Source of the DNA: Sphingomonas swuensis
GTDB taxonomy: Bacteria > Pseudomonadota > Alphaproteobacteria > Sphingomonadales > Sphingomonadaceae
Assembly: GCF_039538045.1 (NCBI RefSeq)
Contig: NZ_BAABBQ010000001.1
Span: forward strand, 1,324,001 to 1,388,000
DNA length: 64,000 nt
Direction of reading: 5' to 3'
Part shown: positions 37,668 to 46,270 of the stretch, one piece after another
Position numbering within the stretch: the stretch's first letter is position 1
How the letters are laid out: every line of letters starts with the position of its first letter
Notes under the pieces: model-generated
Told to the model about the DNA's origin: nothing
Seen by the model: only the letters and a program-made list of their open reading frames with translations
Databases searched by the model: none
Made by a program: the position numbers and the translations under genes

Positions 37668-38359
37668 ACCGCGGTTCCGACCAACTTGCCGATGCCGGCG
37701 GTGATCGCCATCGCCAGCGCGCCCCAGAAGAAGACCCGGAAGGTGGCCTTGCCGACCGGCGCCCCGCCGCTCCTCGCGCCGATCGCGCCGAGCAGCGCGA
37801 GGAACAGCAGCGAGGCGCCGGTGACCGCGATGATCATCGTCCGCCCGACCGGCGTCAGGAAGGTGACCAGCAGCGGCAGGCTGGCTCCCGCAGTAAAGGT
37901 CGCGGCGGACGTCAGCGCGGCCTGAACCGGCCGGGCCGAGGTGACGTGGCTGATGCCCAGCTCCTCGCGGGCGTGGGTGCCGAGGGCGTCCCTGGCCATC
38001 AGTTCCCTCGCGACCTCGTCGGCGGTCGCCGGCGAGACCCCGCGCTCCTGGTAGAGCCGCGACAGTTCCTGATGCTCGAATTCGGGTGACTGCTCGAGCT
38101 CGGCGCGCTCGCGGGCGAGATCGGCCTTTTCGGTGTCGGACTGCGAGCTGACCGAGACATATTCGCCAGCCGCCATCGACATCGCGCCCGCGACAAGGCC
38201 CGCGACCCCGGCCAGCATGACCTCGGCCTTGCCCGAGGCGGCGGCCGCCACTCCGACGATCAGGCTTGCGGTGGAGACGATCCCGTCATTGGCCCCGAGC
38301 ACCGCGGCCCTGAGCCAGCCGATGCGCTCCACCAGATGGCGTTCCACATGTGACCGCAT
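37664..38359 (-). CDS. VIT1/CCC1-family metal transporter
   Basis: A 231-residue membrane protein. The N-terminal HVERIGWLRAAVLGANDGIV-like segment (here HLVERIGWLRAAVLGANDGI) followed by STASLIVGVAAA and MSMAAGEYVSVSSQ is the hallmark of the vacuolar iron transporter (VIT/CCC1) family; a charged cytoplasmic stretch (ERAELEQSPEFEHQELSRLY) separates the first two helices from three more. Eukaryotic relatives move iron or manganese out of the cytosol; bacterial members are taken to do the same, though not shown here. Start 38359 gives the family N-terminus and has GGGAGCGGG upstream. Its stop overlaps putA's on the opposite strand. Confidence 0.9.
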   Translation of the reverse strand: MRSHVERHLVERIGWLRAAVLGANDGIVSTASLIVGVAAAASGKAEVMLAGVAGLVAGAMSMAAGEYVSVSSQSDTEKADLARERAELEQSPEFEHQELSRLYQERGVSPATADEVARELMARDALGTHAREELGISHVTSARPVQAALTSAATFTAGASLPLLVTFLTPVGRTMIIAVTGASLLFLALLGAIGARSGGAPVGKATFRVFFWGALAMAITAGIGKLVGTAV

Positions 38360-38430
38360 CGTCCCGCTCCCTGACCGTGCCTGCAGGAGCAAGGATGCGA
38401 CTGCCGGGCCTCCGGCGCAATGCAGGCACG

Positions 38431-38459
38431 AAAAAGGGCCGGTGCGGACACCGGCCCTT
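38431..38459 (-). terminator. Rho-independent terminator of the glycine-zipper gene
   Basis: On the minus strand AAGGGCCGGTG, TCCG, CACCGGCCCTT then TTTCG: an 11-bp perfect stem and T run, 20 bp beyond the stop codon. Confidence 0.88.
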
Positions 38460-38479
38460 CCTTGTCCGTCAGCCGGGGA

Positions 38480-39016
38480 TCAGTCGCAGCGCACGTTGCC
38501 GCGGGCGATCGCCTGGCCGAGTGCTGCGCCGATCGCGCCGCCGGCGATGGTCCGAAGGGTCTGCGAACCCCCGATGTTGACACGGTTGCCGAGCAGCGCG
38601 CCAACGCCAGCACCGATGATCAGGCCGGTGGTCCCGTCATTGCGGCGGCAATAGTAGCGGCCGTTCTGACCCCGGTAGATGCGGTCGTTGTAGCTCAGGC
38701 GACGCTCGGGATAGTAGCTGCCGCTGCGATAGTAGCGGTCGGCGTAATAGCGATTGTAGCCCGGTTCGAAGCGATTGTAGTCGTACGAGCTGTAGCGGCG
38801 CCAGTCGCGGGTGTCGCGGCGCTGGGCACGGTTGAGCTCGCGGCGGCATTCGCGCAGCTCGCGGCGATACTCCGCCCGGCTGTCGGCGCGGCGAAGCTCG
38901 CGGTTGCACTCGCGCAATTCTCGATTTGCGTTGCGATTCTGCGCTTCGGCGGGGGATGCCACCAGCAGCGGGCTGGCAAGGGCAGCGGCTCCGGCGGCGA
39001 TGAGGATGGTCTTCAT
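38480..39016 (-). CDS. Exported glycine-zipper (2TM) protein with Arg/Tyr-rich middle
   Basis: A 178-residue exported protein. Residues 1-24 are a signal peptide (ending SPAEA), 25-60 a charged coiled-coil-like stretch with repeated REL(R)EC units, 65-115 a tyrosine/arginine-rich region (DYNRFEPGYNRYYADRYY), and the end is a glycine zipper (GLIIGAGVGALLGNRV and IAGGAIGAALGQAI). The glycine-zipper 2TM domain is found in small outer-membrane proteins such as the SlyB/OmpA-like group; its exact role here is unknown. Start 39016 opens the signal peptide and is preceded by GGAGAC. It is monocistronic, with its own terminator. Confidence 0.82.
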   Translation of the reverse strand: MKTILIAAGAAALASPLLVASPAEAQNRNANRELRECNRELRRADSRAEYRRELRECRRELNRAQRRDTRDWRRYSSYDYNRFEPGYNRYYADRYYRSGSYYPERRLSYNDRIYRGQNGRYYCRRNDGTTGLIIGAGVGALLGNRVNIGGSQTLRTIAGGAIGAALGQAIARGNVRCD

Positions 39017-39114
39017 GGGTCTGTCTCCGCTTCGGTCGGCTAACCGACGATGCGTAACCAACCCGGTCGCTCAGGCCCCGGTTGCGTGAACCTAAAACAA
39101 CAAGGGATTCATCT

Positions 39115-39137
39115 CCAGGCGATGCCTGATCGCCTGG
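39115..39137. repeat. Short perfect hairpin downstream of tRNA-Asn
   Basis: CCAGGCGAT-GCCTG-ATCGCCTGG, nine-base arms with a five-base loop, 29 bp beyond the tRNA 3' end. A T-rich stretch (TTGTTGTTTT on the minus strand) follows about 12 bases later, so it may act as the tRNA terminator. Confidence 0.5.
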
Positions 39138-39165
39138 AAGCCGCGCCTTGCGAGATGGTTGAAAA

Positions 39166-39240
39166 TGGCTCCCCGAGTTGGATTCGAACCAACGACCAAG
39201 TGATTAACAGTCACCTACTCTACCGCTGAGCTATCGGGGA
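39166..39240 (-). tRNA. tRNA-Asn (GTT)
   Basis: A 75-base cloverleaf on the minus strand: acceptor TCCCCGA paired with TCGGGGA, anticodon loop CTGTTAA with anticodon GTT, T arm GTTGG-TTCGAAT-CCAAC, discriminator G and an encoded CCA. Confidence 0.97.
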
Positions 39241-39295
39241 ACGATGCCTGGGCGAGCGGGCCTATGGCGTAGCTTCCGGGCCTTGGCAAGACCAA

Positions 39296-40111
39296 TCAGG
39301 TGGCAAATTGCTCGGCGGCGATGCGTTCGTCGAGTGCGTGGTCGGGATCGAACAGCAGGGTCAGCGGACGCGAGCGGTCGAGCGACACTTCGACCAGACT
39401 GACGTCGCGGACCTCGAACTGGTCGGCGACCGCGGCGACCAGCCGGTCGGCGGGCTCGTGCACGCGGAAGCAGACGCTGGCGTCGTCGGTGAGGATTGCG
39501 CCCGACCAGCGCCGAGGGCGAAACGGAGCGATCGGCGTCAGCGCCAGAAGCGGCGCCGAGAGCGGCAGGATCGGACCACCGGCGGAGAAGTTGTAGGCGG
39601 TGGAGCCCGCCGGGGTCGCCACCAGAACGCCGTCGCTGACCACCTCGGGGAGCACCACCCGGCCGTTGACGATGACCTCGATTTTCGCCGCCTGCCGCGT
39701 CTCGCGGAGCAGCGAGACCTCGTTGATCGCGGCATGGGTCCATTCGTCGCCATGAATGGTCTCGGCGCGCATGGTCAGAGGGAGGACATTGACCGCCTTG
39801 GCCGAGGCGATGCGCGCGCCGAGATTGTCGAGCCGCCACTCGTTCATCAGGAAGCCGATGGTGCCGCGATTGATCCCGAACACCGGGCGCGCCTCGCCGC
39901 CGTCGAGCATCTGGTGGAGCGTGTGAAGCATGAAGCCGTCGCCGCCGAGCGCGACGAGGATCCGGGCATTCTGCTCGTCGGCAAACAGGTAGCGGCGGCG
40001 AAGCATGGCCGCTGCGGCCTGCGCGGCCTCGCCTCGGCTGGCGACCAGCGCGATCCCCTCGGCGGCAAGGTCGATCCGGGTCGGCGAGGCCGGGAATGCG
40101 TCGGCGTTCAA
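39296..40111 (-). CDS. nadK: NAD kinase
   Basis: A roughly 271-residue NAD kinase that makes NADP from NAD and ATP. The signature GGDG is in LVALGGDGFMLHTLH, followed by NRGTIGFLMNE, the substrate region NEVSLLR, SDGVLVATPAGSTAYNFSAG, and the C-terminal strand domain. I favour TTG at 40111 because GAGGA lies nine bases upstream; ATG at 40150 would add 13 residues without a ribosome site. The gene follows tRNA-Asn's position on the same strand and is divergent from the EAL gene, sharing about 135 bp of control DNA. Confidence 0.93.
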   Translation of the reverse strand: MNADAFPASPTRIDLAAEGIALVASRGEAAQAAAAMLRRRYLFADEQNARILVALGGDGFMLHTLHQMLDGGEARPVFGINRGTIGFLMNEWRLDNLGARIASAKAVNVLPLTMRAETIHGDEWTHAAINEVSLLRETRQAAKIEVIVNGRVVLPEVVSDGVLVATPAGSTAYNFSAGGPILPLSAPLLALTPIAPFRPRRWSGAILTDDASVCFRVHEPADRLVAAVADQFEVRDVSLVEVSLDRSRPLTLLFDPDHALDERIAAEQFAT

Positions 40112-40245
40112 CAGCTGTCGTCCTCGTCGGTGAGTGGCTTCGGCCAGCATAGCCGGGGAGGGAGGGAGCCGCCACCGTCCCGTTTCGGACCATTGCCGCC
40201 AGCATCGCTGTGCTCCCCGCGACAATGCGCTAGAAGGATCGGGAC

Positions 40246-41067
40246 ATGACCGCCGGCTCCCTTCCTCCGCCGCTCCGCCCGGCCCGCCGGAGCAGCGATC
40301 ATCTGGCGTCGCCGCTGCCCGCCTTTCCGGCTCCCGACGCGCTGGTCTCGCGCCTGCTCGCGCGCGACGAGGTAACGCTCGCCTTCCAGCCCCAGTGGGA
40401 GATTGCGACGGGCAGGGTGGTCGGGGTCGAGGCGCTTGCCCGCGGCCCCGACGGGACAACGCCCGAGGCGCTGTTCGCGAGGGCCACCGCCGCCGGGCTC
40501 GGCGAACGGCTGTCGCGCGCGGTTCAGCGCAAGGCGCTCCGGACCGCCGCGAGCTGGACCGGACCGCTCGCCGACTTGCGCCTGTCGCTCAACCTCCTCC
40601 CCGAGGATCTCGCCCGGCCGGGCTATGAGCGCTGGCTGCTGGACGAGATCGACGCTGCCGGCATTGCGCCCGGCAGAATTACCGCCGAAATCACCGAAAG
40701 CGGGTTGATCGTCGATCCGGTCGCGGTCTCGGCCCGGCTCGCCTGCCTGCGCGCGGCCGGGGTGCGGATCGCGGTCGACGATTTCGGGACCGGTTACGCC
40801 AGCCTCGCCTGGCTGACGACGCTGCCGCTCGACGTGCTCAAGATCGACCGCGGGCTGATCGTCGACCTCGTCGGTGGAAGGCGTGCGCGGATCGTGGTCA
40901 AGGCGCTGATCGCGCTCGCCCGGGAGCTCGACCTCGAGGTGCTGGTCGAAGGGGTCGAGGACCCCGCACAACTCGCCCTGCTCAAGGATTGGGGCTGCGA
41001 CGTGTACCAGGGCTTCCTTGGCGCGCGCGCCATGAGCGAGGAGGAGCTGGCCGGCTTCCTGGGCTGA
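40246..41067 (+). CDS. EAL-domain cyclic-di-GMP phosphodiesterase
   Basis: A 273-residue protein that is almost only an EAL domain. The catalytic set appears complete: E62-A63-L64, N116 in LSLN, E148 in EITES, D178-D179 in DDFGTGYASL, K199 in LKIDR, E235 in VEGVE and Q255 in YQGF. It should hydrolyse c-di-GMP to pGpG in the cytoplasm. There is no transmembrane segment, GGDEF or other sensor domain; the first 40 residues are proline/alanine-rich and probably disordered. It is followed 35 bp later by a methyltransferase gene on the same strand. Confidence 0.9.
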   Translation: MTAGSLPPPLRPARRSSDHLASPLPAFPAPDALVSRLLARDEVTLAFQPQWEIATGRVVGVEALARGPDGTTPEALFARATAAGLGERLSRAVQRKALRTAASWTGPLADLRLSLNLLPEDLARPGYERWLLDEIDAAGIAPGRITAEITESGLIVDPVAVSARLACLRAAGVRIAVDDFGTGYASLAWLTTLPLDVLKIDRGLIVDLVGGRRARIVVKALIALARELDLEVLVEGVEDPAQLALLKDWGCDVYQGFLGARAMSEEELAGFLG

Positions 41068-41101
41068 ACAGCCGCGTCGCGCCGTGGTAAGGCGTGCGGC
41101 C

Positions 41102-41827
41102 ATGGGCTTTCCCGATCACTTCTCCGGCCATGCCGCGCTTTATGCCGCGTCGAGGCCGACCTATCCCGAGCATCTGATCGCGGAGCTTGCCGCCCTGGTT
41201 CCGGGGCATGAGCAGGCATGGGACGTCGGGACCGGAAATGGGCAGGCCGCCCAGCATCTTGCGCGCCACTTCGAACATGTCTTCGCAAGCGATGCCAGCG
41301 CCGCTCAGATCGCCGAGGCGACACCCGTTCCCGGGGTCACCTTCGCGGTCGAGCCCGCCGAGCGCTGCTCGCTTCCCGATCATTCGGTCGACCTGATCCT
41401 CGCCGCCCAATGCTTCCACTGGTTCGATCATCCGGCCTTCTTCGCCGAAGCACGGCGCGTACTCCGGCCTGGCGGACTGTTCGCGGCGATCGGTTATGGC
41501 TGGTGGTATGTCGACGACGCGGTCGACACGATCCTCGCGACCCTCCTCAAGCGGCTCGAACCGCACTGGGCACCCGGCAACTGGCTGCTGATCGACGGCT
41601 ATCGCGCGATCGATGTGCCCGGCGCCGAGGTGCGGGTTCCCCCGGCCGCCATCCATCTCCGCTGGGAGCGGGCGCAGGTCGAGGCCTATGTGTTGAGCTG
41701 GTCGGTGGTTCAGCGCCTCGGAACCGAGGTGACCGACGACTGCTTCGAACAGCTCCGCGTCGCTTGGCCCGACGGGCAGAAGCGCCAGGTGACGATGCCG
41801 ATCGCGGTCCGCGCCTCGCGGCTGTAG
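41102..41827 (+). CDS. Class I SAM-dependent methyltransferase
   Basis: A 241-residue methyltransferase of the UbiE/type-11 kind. The SAM-binding motif I is AWDVGTGNGQAAQHLA, motif II/III lies in VDLILAAQCFHWFDHPAFF and LRPGGLFAAIGYGWW. The AAQCFHWFD segment is typical of a group of small proteins of unknown methyl acceptor. ATG 41102 was chosen because family members begin near GFPDHFSGHAALYAASRP. Its stop lies one base from the mfd stop on the opposite strand. Confidence 0.85.
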   Translation: MGFPDHFSGHAALYAASRPTYPEHLIAELAALVPGHEQAWDVGTGNGQAAQHLARHFEHVFASDASAAQIAEATPVPGVTFAVEPAERCSLPDHSVDLILAAQCFHWFDHPAFFAEARRVLRPGGLFAAIGYGWWYVDDAVDTILATLLKRLEPHWAPGNWLLIDGYRAIDVPGAEVRVPPAAIHLRWERAQVEAYVLSWSVVQRLGTEVTDDCFEQLRVAWPDGQKRQVTMPIAVRASRL

Positions 41828-41828
41828 C

Positions 41829-44800
41829 TCAGGCCGCCACCTTCTCCTTCTTGCCGACCGCCGCCACCCGGGCGAGGCCGCGCGACAGCTGGAGGGCGCC
41901 ATTGAGGCGCTGCGCCGGGCTCGCCCAGTCGCGGCTGACCACCAATTTCTGGTCGGGCCGGAGCTTGGCCGAGCCCTTGAGCCGGGCGATATAGTCGAAC
42001 AGACCCTTCACGTGCGGGAAGCCCGAGGGCGAGAAGGTGACCACCGCTCCGCGCGCGCCCGCATCGAGCTTGGCGATGCAGGCCTTCCGGCAATGGATCT
42101 TGGTTTCAACCACTTGCAGGAGGTTGTTGGTTTCCTCCGGCAACTTGCCGAAGCGGTCGATCATCTCCGCCGCGAACTCCTCCACCTCCTGCGGGTTCTC
42201 GAGCTCGCCGAGTCGGCGATAGAGTCCCATGCGCAGGTCGAGGTCGGGGACATAATCCTCGGGGATCATGATCGGGGCCTCGACATTGATCTGCGGGCTG
42301 AACTCGTCGGGCTTGTCCTCGCGGGTGCCGCCCGCCTTCATGTCGAGGATCGCGTCCTCGAGCATCGACTGGTAGAGTTCGAACCCGACTTCCTTGATGT
42401 GCCCAGACTGCTCGTCGCCGAGCAGATTGCCCGCGCCGCGGATGTCGAGGTCGTGGCTGGCGAGCTGGAAGCCGGCGCCGAGGCTGTCGAGATTGCTCAG
42501 CACCGTCAGCCGCTTCTCCGCGGTCTCGGTGATCTGACGGTCGGGCGGGGTCGTCATGTAGGCATAGGCGCGGGTCTTGGAGCGGCCGACGCGTCCGCGC
42601 AGCTGGTAGAGCTGTGCGAGGCCGAACCGCTCGGCCCTGTGGACGATCAGCGTGTTGGCCGACGGAATGTCGAGCCCACTCTCGACGATGGTGGTCGACA
42701 GCAGCACGTCATATTTGCGGTCGTAGAAGGCGCTCATCCGCTCCTCGACCTCGGTCGGGGCGAGCTGGCCGTGGGCGACGATCGGCTTGACCTCGGGCAC
42801 CTCCTCGCGGAGCCATTCCTCGATGTCGGGCAGGTCGGAGATGCGCGGGACGACGAAATAGCTTTGCCCGCCGCGGTAATGCTCGCGAAGCAGCGCCTCG
42901 CGGATGACCACCGGGTCCCACGGCGTGACGTAGGTCCGCACCGCCAGGCGGTCGACCGGCGGGGTCTGGATGACGCTGAGCTCGCGAAGCCCGCTCATCG
43001 CCATCTGCAGCGTGCGCGGGATCGGCGTGGCGGTCAGCGTCAGCACGTGGACGTCGGCCTTGAGCGCCTTCAGCCGCTCCTTGTGTGTCACCCCGAAGCG
43101 CTGCTCCTCGTCGACGATGACCAGGCCGAGCTTCTTGAACTTGATGCCCTTGGCAAGGATCGCGTGGGTGCCGACGACGATGTCGATCTGCCCTTCCTCA
43201 AGCAGCTCTTTTGTCCGCTTGGCCTCGGTCGAAGCGACCAACCGCGACAGGCGGCCGACATCGATCGGGAAGCCCTTCAGACGGTCGACGAAGTTCGCAT
43301 AATGCTGGCGGGCGAGGAGGGTGGTCGGGCAGACCACCGCGACCTGGTAGCCGGCCATCGCCGCGACGAAGGCCGCACGAAGCGCGACCTCGGTCTTGCC
43401 GAAGCCGACGTCGCCGCAGACCAGCCGGTCCATCGGCTTGCCCGCGCCGAGATCCTCGAGGACGTCGCCGATCGCGCGGTTCTGGTCGTCGGTCTCCTCA
43501 TAGGGAAAGCGGTCGACCATCGCCGGATAGGCACTGTCGGGTTCGGCAACGACACCCTGGCGTGTCGCGCGCAATGCCGCAGTCTTGATGAGCTCGCCCG
43601 CGATCTCGCGGATCCGCTCCTTCATCCGCGCCTTGCGCCGCTGCCACGCCTCGCCGCCGAGACGATCCAGCGCGACGCCTTCCTCACCCGAGCCGTAGCG
43701 CGACAGGACGTCGATATTCTCGACCGGCACGTAGAGCTTGTTGCCGCCGGCATATTCGAGCGCGACGCAGTCGTGGGGCGACTTTCCGACCTGGACCTGG
43801 GTCAGGCCCTCGTAGCGGCCGATGCCATGCTCGGCGTGGACGACGAGATCGCCGGGGGTGAGAGTGGCGAGCTCGGACAGGAAGGCGTCGGCGCTCTTCT
43901 TGCGCTTGCGCCGCCGGACCAGCCGGTCGCCGAGCATGTCCTGCTCGGTCAGCACCGCCACCGAAGGGGTGGTGAAGCCATGGTCGAGCGGAAGCACGAG
44001 AAGGGCGCTATGCTGGAGCGCGCCCAGCGCCTCCTGCCAGTCGGCGGCCAGCTTCTGGCTGGTCAGCCCATGGTCCTTGAGCAGCCCCGACAGGCGTTCG
44101 CGAGCGCCGACGGTGTAGCTTGCAAGGACGATTTTCTTCCCGTCTTTCCGAAGCTTGCCGATGTGCTTGACGACGGCTTCGTAGACATTCTCCTGCGCTG
44201 TCCGTTCGGGTGCGAAGTCGCGCGCCGAGGTGACTTCGAAGTCGATCACCCGCTCCGAAGCGGGCTCGGGGAAGGTCGAGGCGAGATGCACCGGCCGATC
44301 GGCCAGCAGCGTCTTCCATTCCTTGACCGACAGGTAGAGCTCGGATGGGGCCAGCGGGCGATAGCTGCCGGGGGCGGCGACCATCGCCCGCTCGCGGTTC
44401 TGGTGATAGTCTTGGATCGCCTCGCGGCGGCTCTCGACCGCGCCGTCGACCCCGGGATCGCGAACCACGAGGTCGCTCTCGCCGAGGTGATCGAAGAGGG
44501 TCCCGAGCCGCTCCTCGAACAGCGGCAGCCAATGCTCCATCCCCGCCAGCCGGCGCCCGTCGCTGACCGCCTGGTAGAGCGGGTCGCCGGTCGCGGTGGC
44601 GCCGAAATGCTCGCGGTAGCGGGTACGGAAGCGCTTGATGCTGTCCTCGTCGAGCAGCGCCTCGCTGGCCGGCATCAGGGTGAAAGCCTCGGCCGGACCG
44701 ACGGTGCGCTGGTCAGCGGGATCGAACGAGCGCATCGTCTCGATCTCGTCGCCGAAGAAGTCGAGCCGGATCGCGTGCGGCTGCCCCGACGGGAAGAGGT

Positions 44801-45323
44801 CGAGAAGGCCGCCGCGGACCGCGAACTCGCCCGCTTCGGACACGCTGTCGGTGCGATGGTAGCCGTTGGCGGTAAGCAACTGGATCAGCCGGTCACGCTC
44901 GATCCGTTCGCCGGGCGCAAGCCGCCGTGTCAGCTGGCGAATGCGGAAGGGCGTCAGCGTGCGCTGGGTCGCGGCGTTGGCCGTGGTGACCAGGAGCTGT
45001 GGCTTGTCGGAGCGTTCCTGCAGCCGGTTGAGCGTCGCCAGCCGCTCGGCCATCACCCGCAGCGCGGGCGAGGCGCGATCGTAGGGAAGGCAGTCCCAGG
45101 CCGGGAAGGTCAGCACCTCGATCTCGGGGGCGAAGGCCGGCGCGGTGTCGGCGACCGCGCGCATCGCCACCTCGTCCGACGCGATCACCACCGTCCGCCC
45201 GCCGCCCTTGCGGCCGTGCGATGCCCGCGCGAGGTCGGCCGTGAGCCACGGCAGGAAGCCCGCGGGCACGCCGGCGAGAGTCAGCGGTTCGCCCGCCTTC
45301 AAGATGCGCTGGAGATCGTTCAC
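41829..45323 (-). CDS. mfd: Transcription-repair coupling factor Mfd
   Basis: A 1164-residue ATPase that removes RNA polymerase stalled at lesions and recruits UvrA. The N-terminal UvrB-like module is seen in FPAWDCLPYDRASPAL, the RNA-polymerase-interacting domain in LTPGDLVVHAEHGIGRYEGL, and the translocase in GDVGFGKTEVALRAAF, DEEQRFGVTHKERLK and RGRVGRSKTRAYAYM. The length matches the family. The GTG start at 45323 overlaps the sdhE stop (GTGA), so it is translated together with sdhE. An ATG-started reading further in would remove part of the conserved N-terminus. Confidence 0.96.
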   Translation of the reverse strand: MNDLQRILKAGEPLTLAGVPAGFLPWLTADLARASHGRKGGGRTVVIASDEVAMRAVADTAPAFAPEIEVLTFPAWDCLPYDRASPALRVMAERLATLNRLQERSDKPQLLVTTANAATQRTLTPFRIRQLTRRLAPGERIERDRLIQLLTANGYHRTDSVSEAGEFAVRGGLLDLFPSGQPHAIRLDFFGDEIETMRSFDPADQRTVGPAEAFTLMPASEALLDEDSIKRFRTRYREHFGATATGDPLYQAVSDGRRLAGMEHWLPLFEERLGTLFDHLGESDLVVRDPGVDGAVESRREAIQDYHQNRERAMVAAPGSYRPLAPSELYLSVKEWKTLLADRPVHLASTFPEPASERVIDFEVTSARDFAPERTAQENVYEAVVKHIGKLRKDGKKIVLASYTVGARERLSGLLKDHGLTSQKLAADWQEALGALQHSALLVLPLDHGFTTPSVAVLTEQDMLGDRLVRRRKRKKSADAFLSELATLTPGDLVVHAEHGIGRYEGLTQVQVGKSPHDCVALEYAGGNKLYVPVENIDVLSRYGSGEEGVALDRLGGEAWQRRKARMKERIREIAGELIKTAALRATRQGVVAEPDSAYPAMVDRFPYEETDDQNRAIGDVLEDLGAGKPMDRLVCGDVGFGKTEVALRAAFVAAMAGYQVAVVCPTTLLARQHYANFVDRLKGFPIDVGRLSRLVASTEAKRTKELLEEGQIDIVVGTHAILAKGIKFKKLGLVIVDEEQRFGVTHKERLKALKADVHVLTLTATPIPRTLQMAMSGLRELSVIQTPPVDRLAVRTYVTPWDPVVIREALLREHYRGGQSYFVVPRISDLPDIEEWLREEVPEVKPIVAHGQLAPTEVEERMSAFYDRKYDVLLSTTIVESGLDIPSANTLIVHRAERFGLAQLYQLRGRVGRSKTRAYAYMTTPPDRQITETAEKRLTVLSNLDSLGAGFQLASHDLDIRGAGNLLGDEQSGHIKEVGFELYQSMLEDAILDMKAGGTREDKPDEFSPQINVEAPIMIPEDYVPDLDLRMGLYRRLGELENPQEVEEFAAEMIDRFGKLPEETNNLLQVVETKIHCRKACIAKLDAGARGAVVTFSPSGFPHVKGLFDYIARLKGSAKLRPDQKLVVSRDWASPAQRLNGALQLSRGLARVAAVGKKEKVAA

Positions 45324-45586
45324 CGGTCGATCGGCAGATAGTCGAGGCGCTGGAGCTTGATCATCATGTCCCCCGCGAAGCGCTCCGGCACGGGTTGCGT
45401 TCCGATCGCCCAGGCCATGATGTCGACGTCCTGCTCCTCGAGCAGCGCCTCGAACAGAGCCTGTTCGTCGGGCGACCAGTCGCCGCAATAGCGATCGAAG
45501 AAGCCGCCGATCATCCGGTCGGCTTCCTTCGTCCCACGATGATGCGCGCGCCACCGCAGGCGCTTGGTCGTCACGTCCTCGAGCAT
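45320..45586 (-). CDS. sdhE: Succinate dehydrogenase flavinylation factor SdhE
   Basis: An 88-residue all-helical protein. KRLRWRAHHRGTKEADRMIG contains the conserved RGxxE of the SdhE/YgfY/SDH5 family, and LFEALLEEQDVDIMAWAIG completes the fold. SdhE assists covalent FAD attachment to SdhA in succinate dehydrogenase. MLEDVTTKRL at 45586 is taken as the start, close to the family start. It is coupled to mfd downstream; the pairing sdhE-mfd next to recG is common in alphaproteobacteria and reflects position rather than shared biochemistry. Confidence 0.92.
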   Translation of the reverse strand: MLEDVTTKRLRWRAHHRGTKEADRMIGGFFDRYCGDWSPDEQALFEALLEEQDVDIMAWAIGTQPVPERFAGDMMIKLQRLDYLPIDR

Positions 45587-45623
45587 GGGCGGCCATGTAG
45601 GTGAGCACGGCACATCCCACAAT

Positions 45624-45649
45624 CGTCATGCCGGGCTTGACCCGGCATC
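45624..45649. repeat. Short extragenic palindrome
   Basis: CGTCATGCCGGGCTTGACCCGGCATC with perfect arms ATGCCGGG and CCCGGCAT (45628-45648) around CTTGA. It belongs to the class of alphaproteobacterial intergenic palindromes whose translation gives MPGLTRHP. It lies between the divergent sdhE and MESH1-like genes. Confidence 0.7.
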
Positions 45650-45690
45650 CGCCTTCCTCTTGCCTTTGTGCAGATCAGCGGGAGTTTCAC

Positions 45691-46248
45691 ATGTCCGATC
45701 AGCAGTCGCTTCGTCTCATTCTCGCCGCCGCCGCCTTTGCCGCCGACCGCCACCGCACCCAGCTTCGCAAGGACGTCGAAAAGTCGCCCTACATCAATCA
45801 CCCGCTCGAGCTCGCCCGGATCCTCGTCGAGGAAGGCGGGGTGGCCGATCCCGAGGTGCTTGCCGCCGCGCTCCTTCACGACACGGTCGAAGATACCGCG
45901 ACCTCGCTTGCCGAGATCGAGAACCGCTTTGGACCGCGCGTCGCCGGGATGGTCGCCGAGCTGACTGACGACAAGGCCCTCGAAAAGTCCGAGCGCAAGC
46001 GGATGCAGGTCGTCAATGCGCCCGGGAAGACCCAGGGCGCCAAGCTGGTGAAGCTTGCCGACAAGATCAGCAACCTGCGGGACATCCTCGACAAGCCGCC
46101 CGCCCACTGGCCTGCCGACCGGAAGCGGGACTATTTCCTGTGGGCCGCCGACGTCGTGGCCGGGCTGCGAGGGGTCAGCCCCGCGCTCGAAGCCAGCTTC
46201 GACGACGTCCATGCGCGGGGGCTTCAGGCATTCGCGCAGGCGGCCTGA
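45691..46248 (+). CDS. MESH1-like HD-domain (p)ppGpp hydrolase
   Basis: A 185-residue single-domain protein. The metal-binding HD residues are visible: H21 in DRHRTQ, H37 in YINHPLELA, H63-D64 in LLHDTVEDT with E67-D68, and KLADKISNLRDI later. This is the hydrolase half of RelA/SpoT proteins as a stand-alone small alarmone hydrolase; animal MESH1 and bacterial relatives degrade (p)ppGpp or NADPH. No synthetase, TGS or ACT domain is present. GGGAG seven bases before ATG 45691 supports the start. It is followed by recG 22 bp downstream on the same strand. Confidence 0.85.
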   Translation: MSDQQSLRLILAAAAFAADRHRTQLRKDVEKSPYINHPLELARILVEEGGVADPEVLAAALLHDTVEDTATSLAEIENRFGPRVAGMVAELTDDKALEKSERKRMQVVNAPGKTQGAKLVKLADKISNLRDILDKPPAHWPADRKRDYFLWAADVVAGLRGVSPALEASFDDVHARGLQAFAQAA

Positions 46249-46270
46249 AGCGACACCAAAGTCGAAGACG

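Noticed and set aside
42012..45341. A 1109-codon open frame antisense to mfd
   Set aside because: It is a shadow of mfd, which has full helicase motifs; the antisense product has no domain and is biased in the same way as other shadows.
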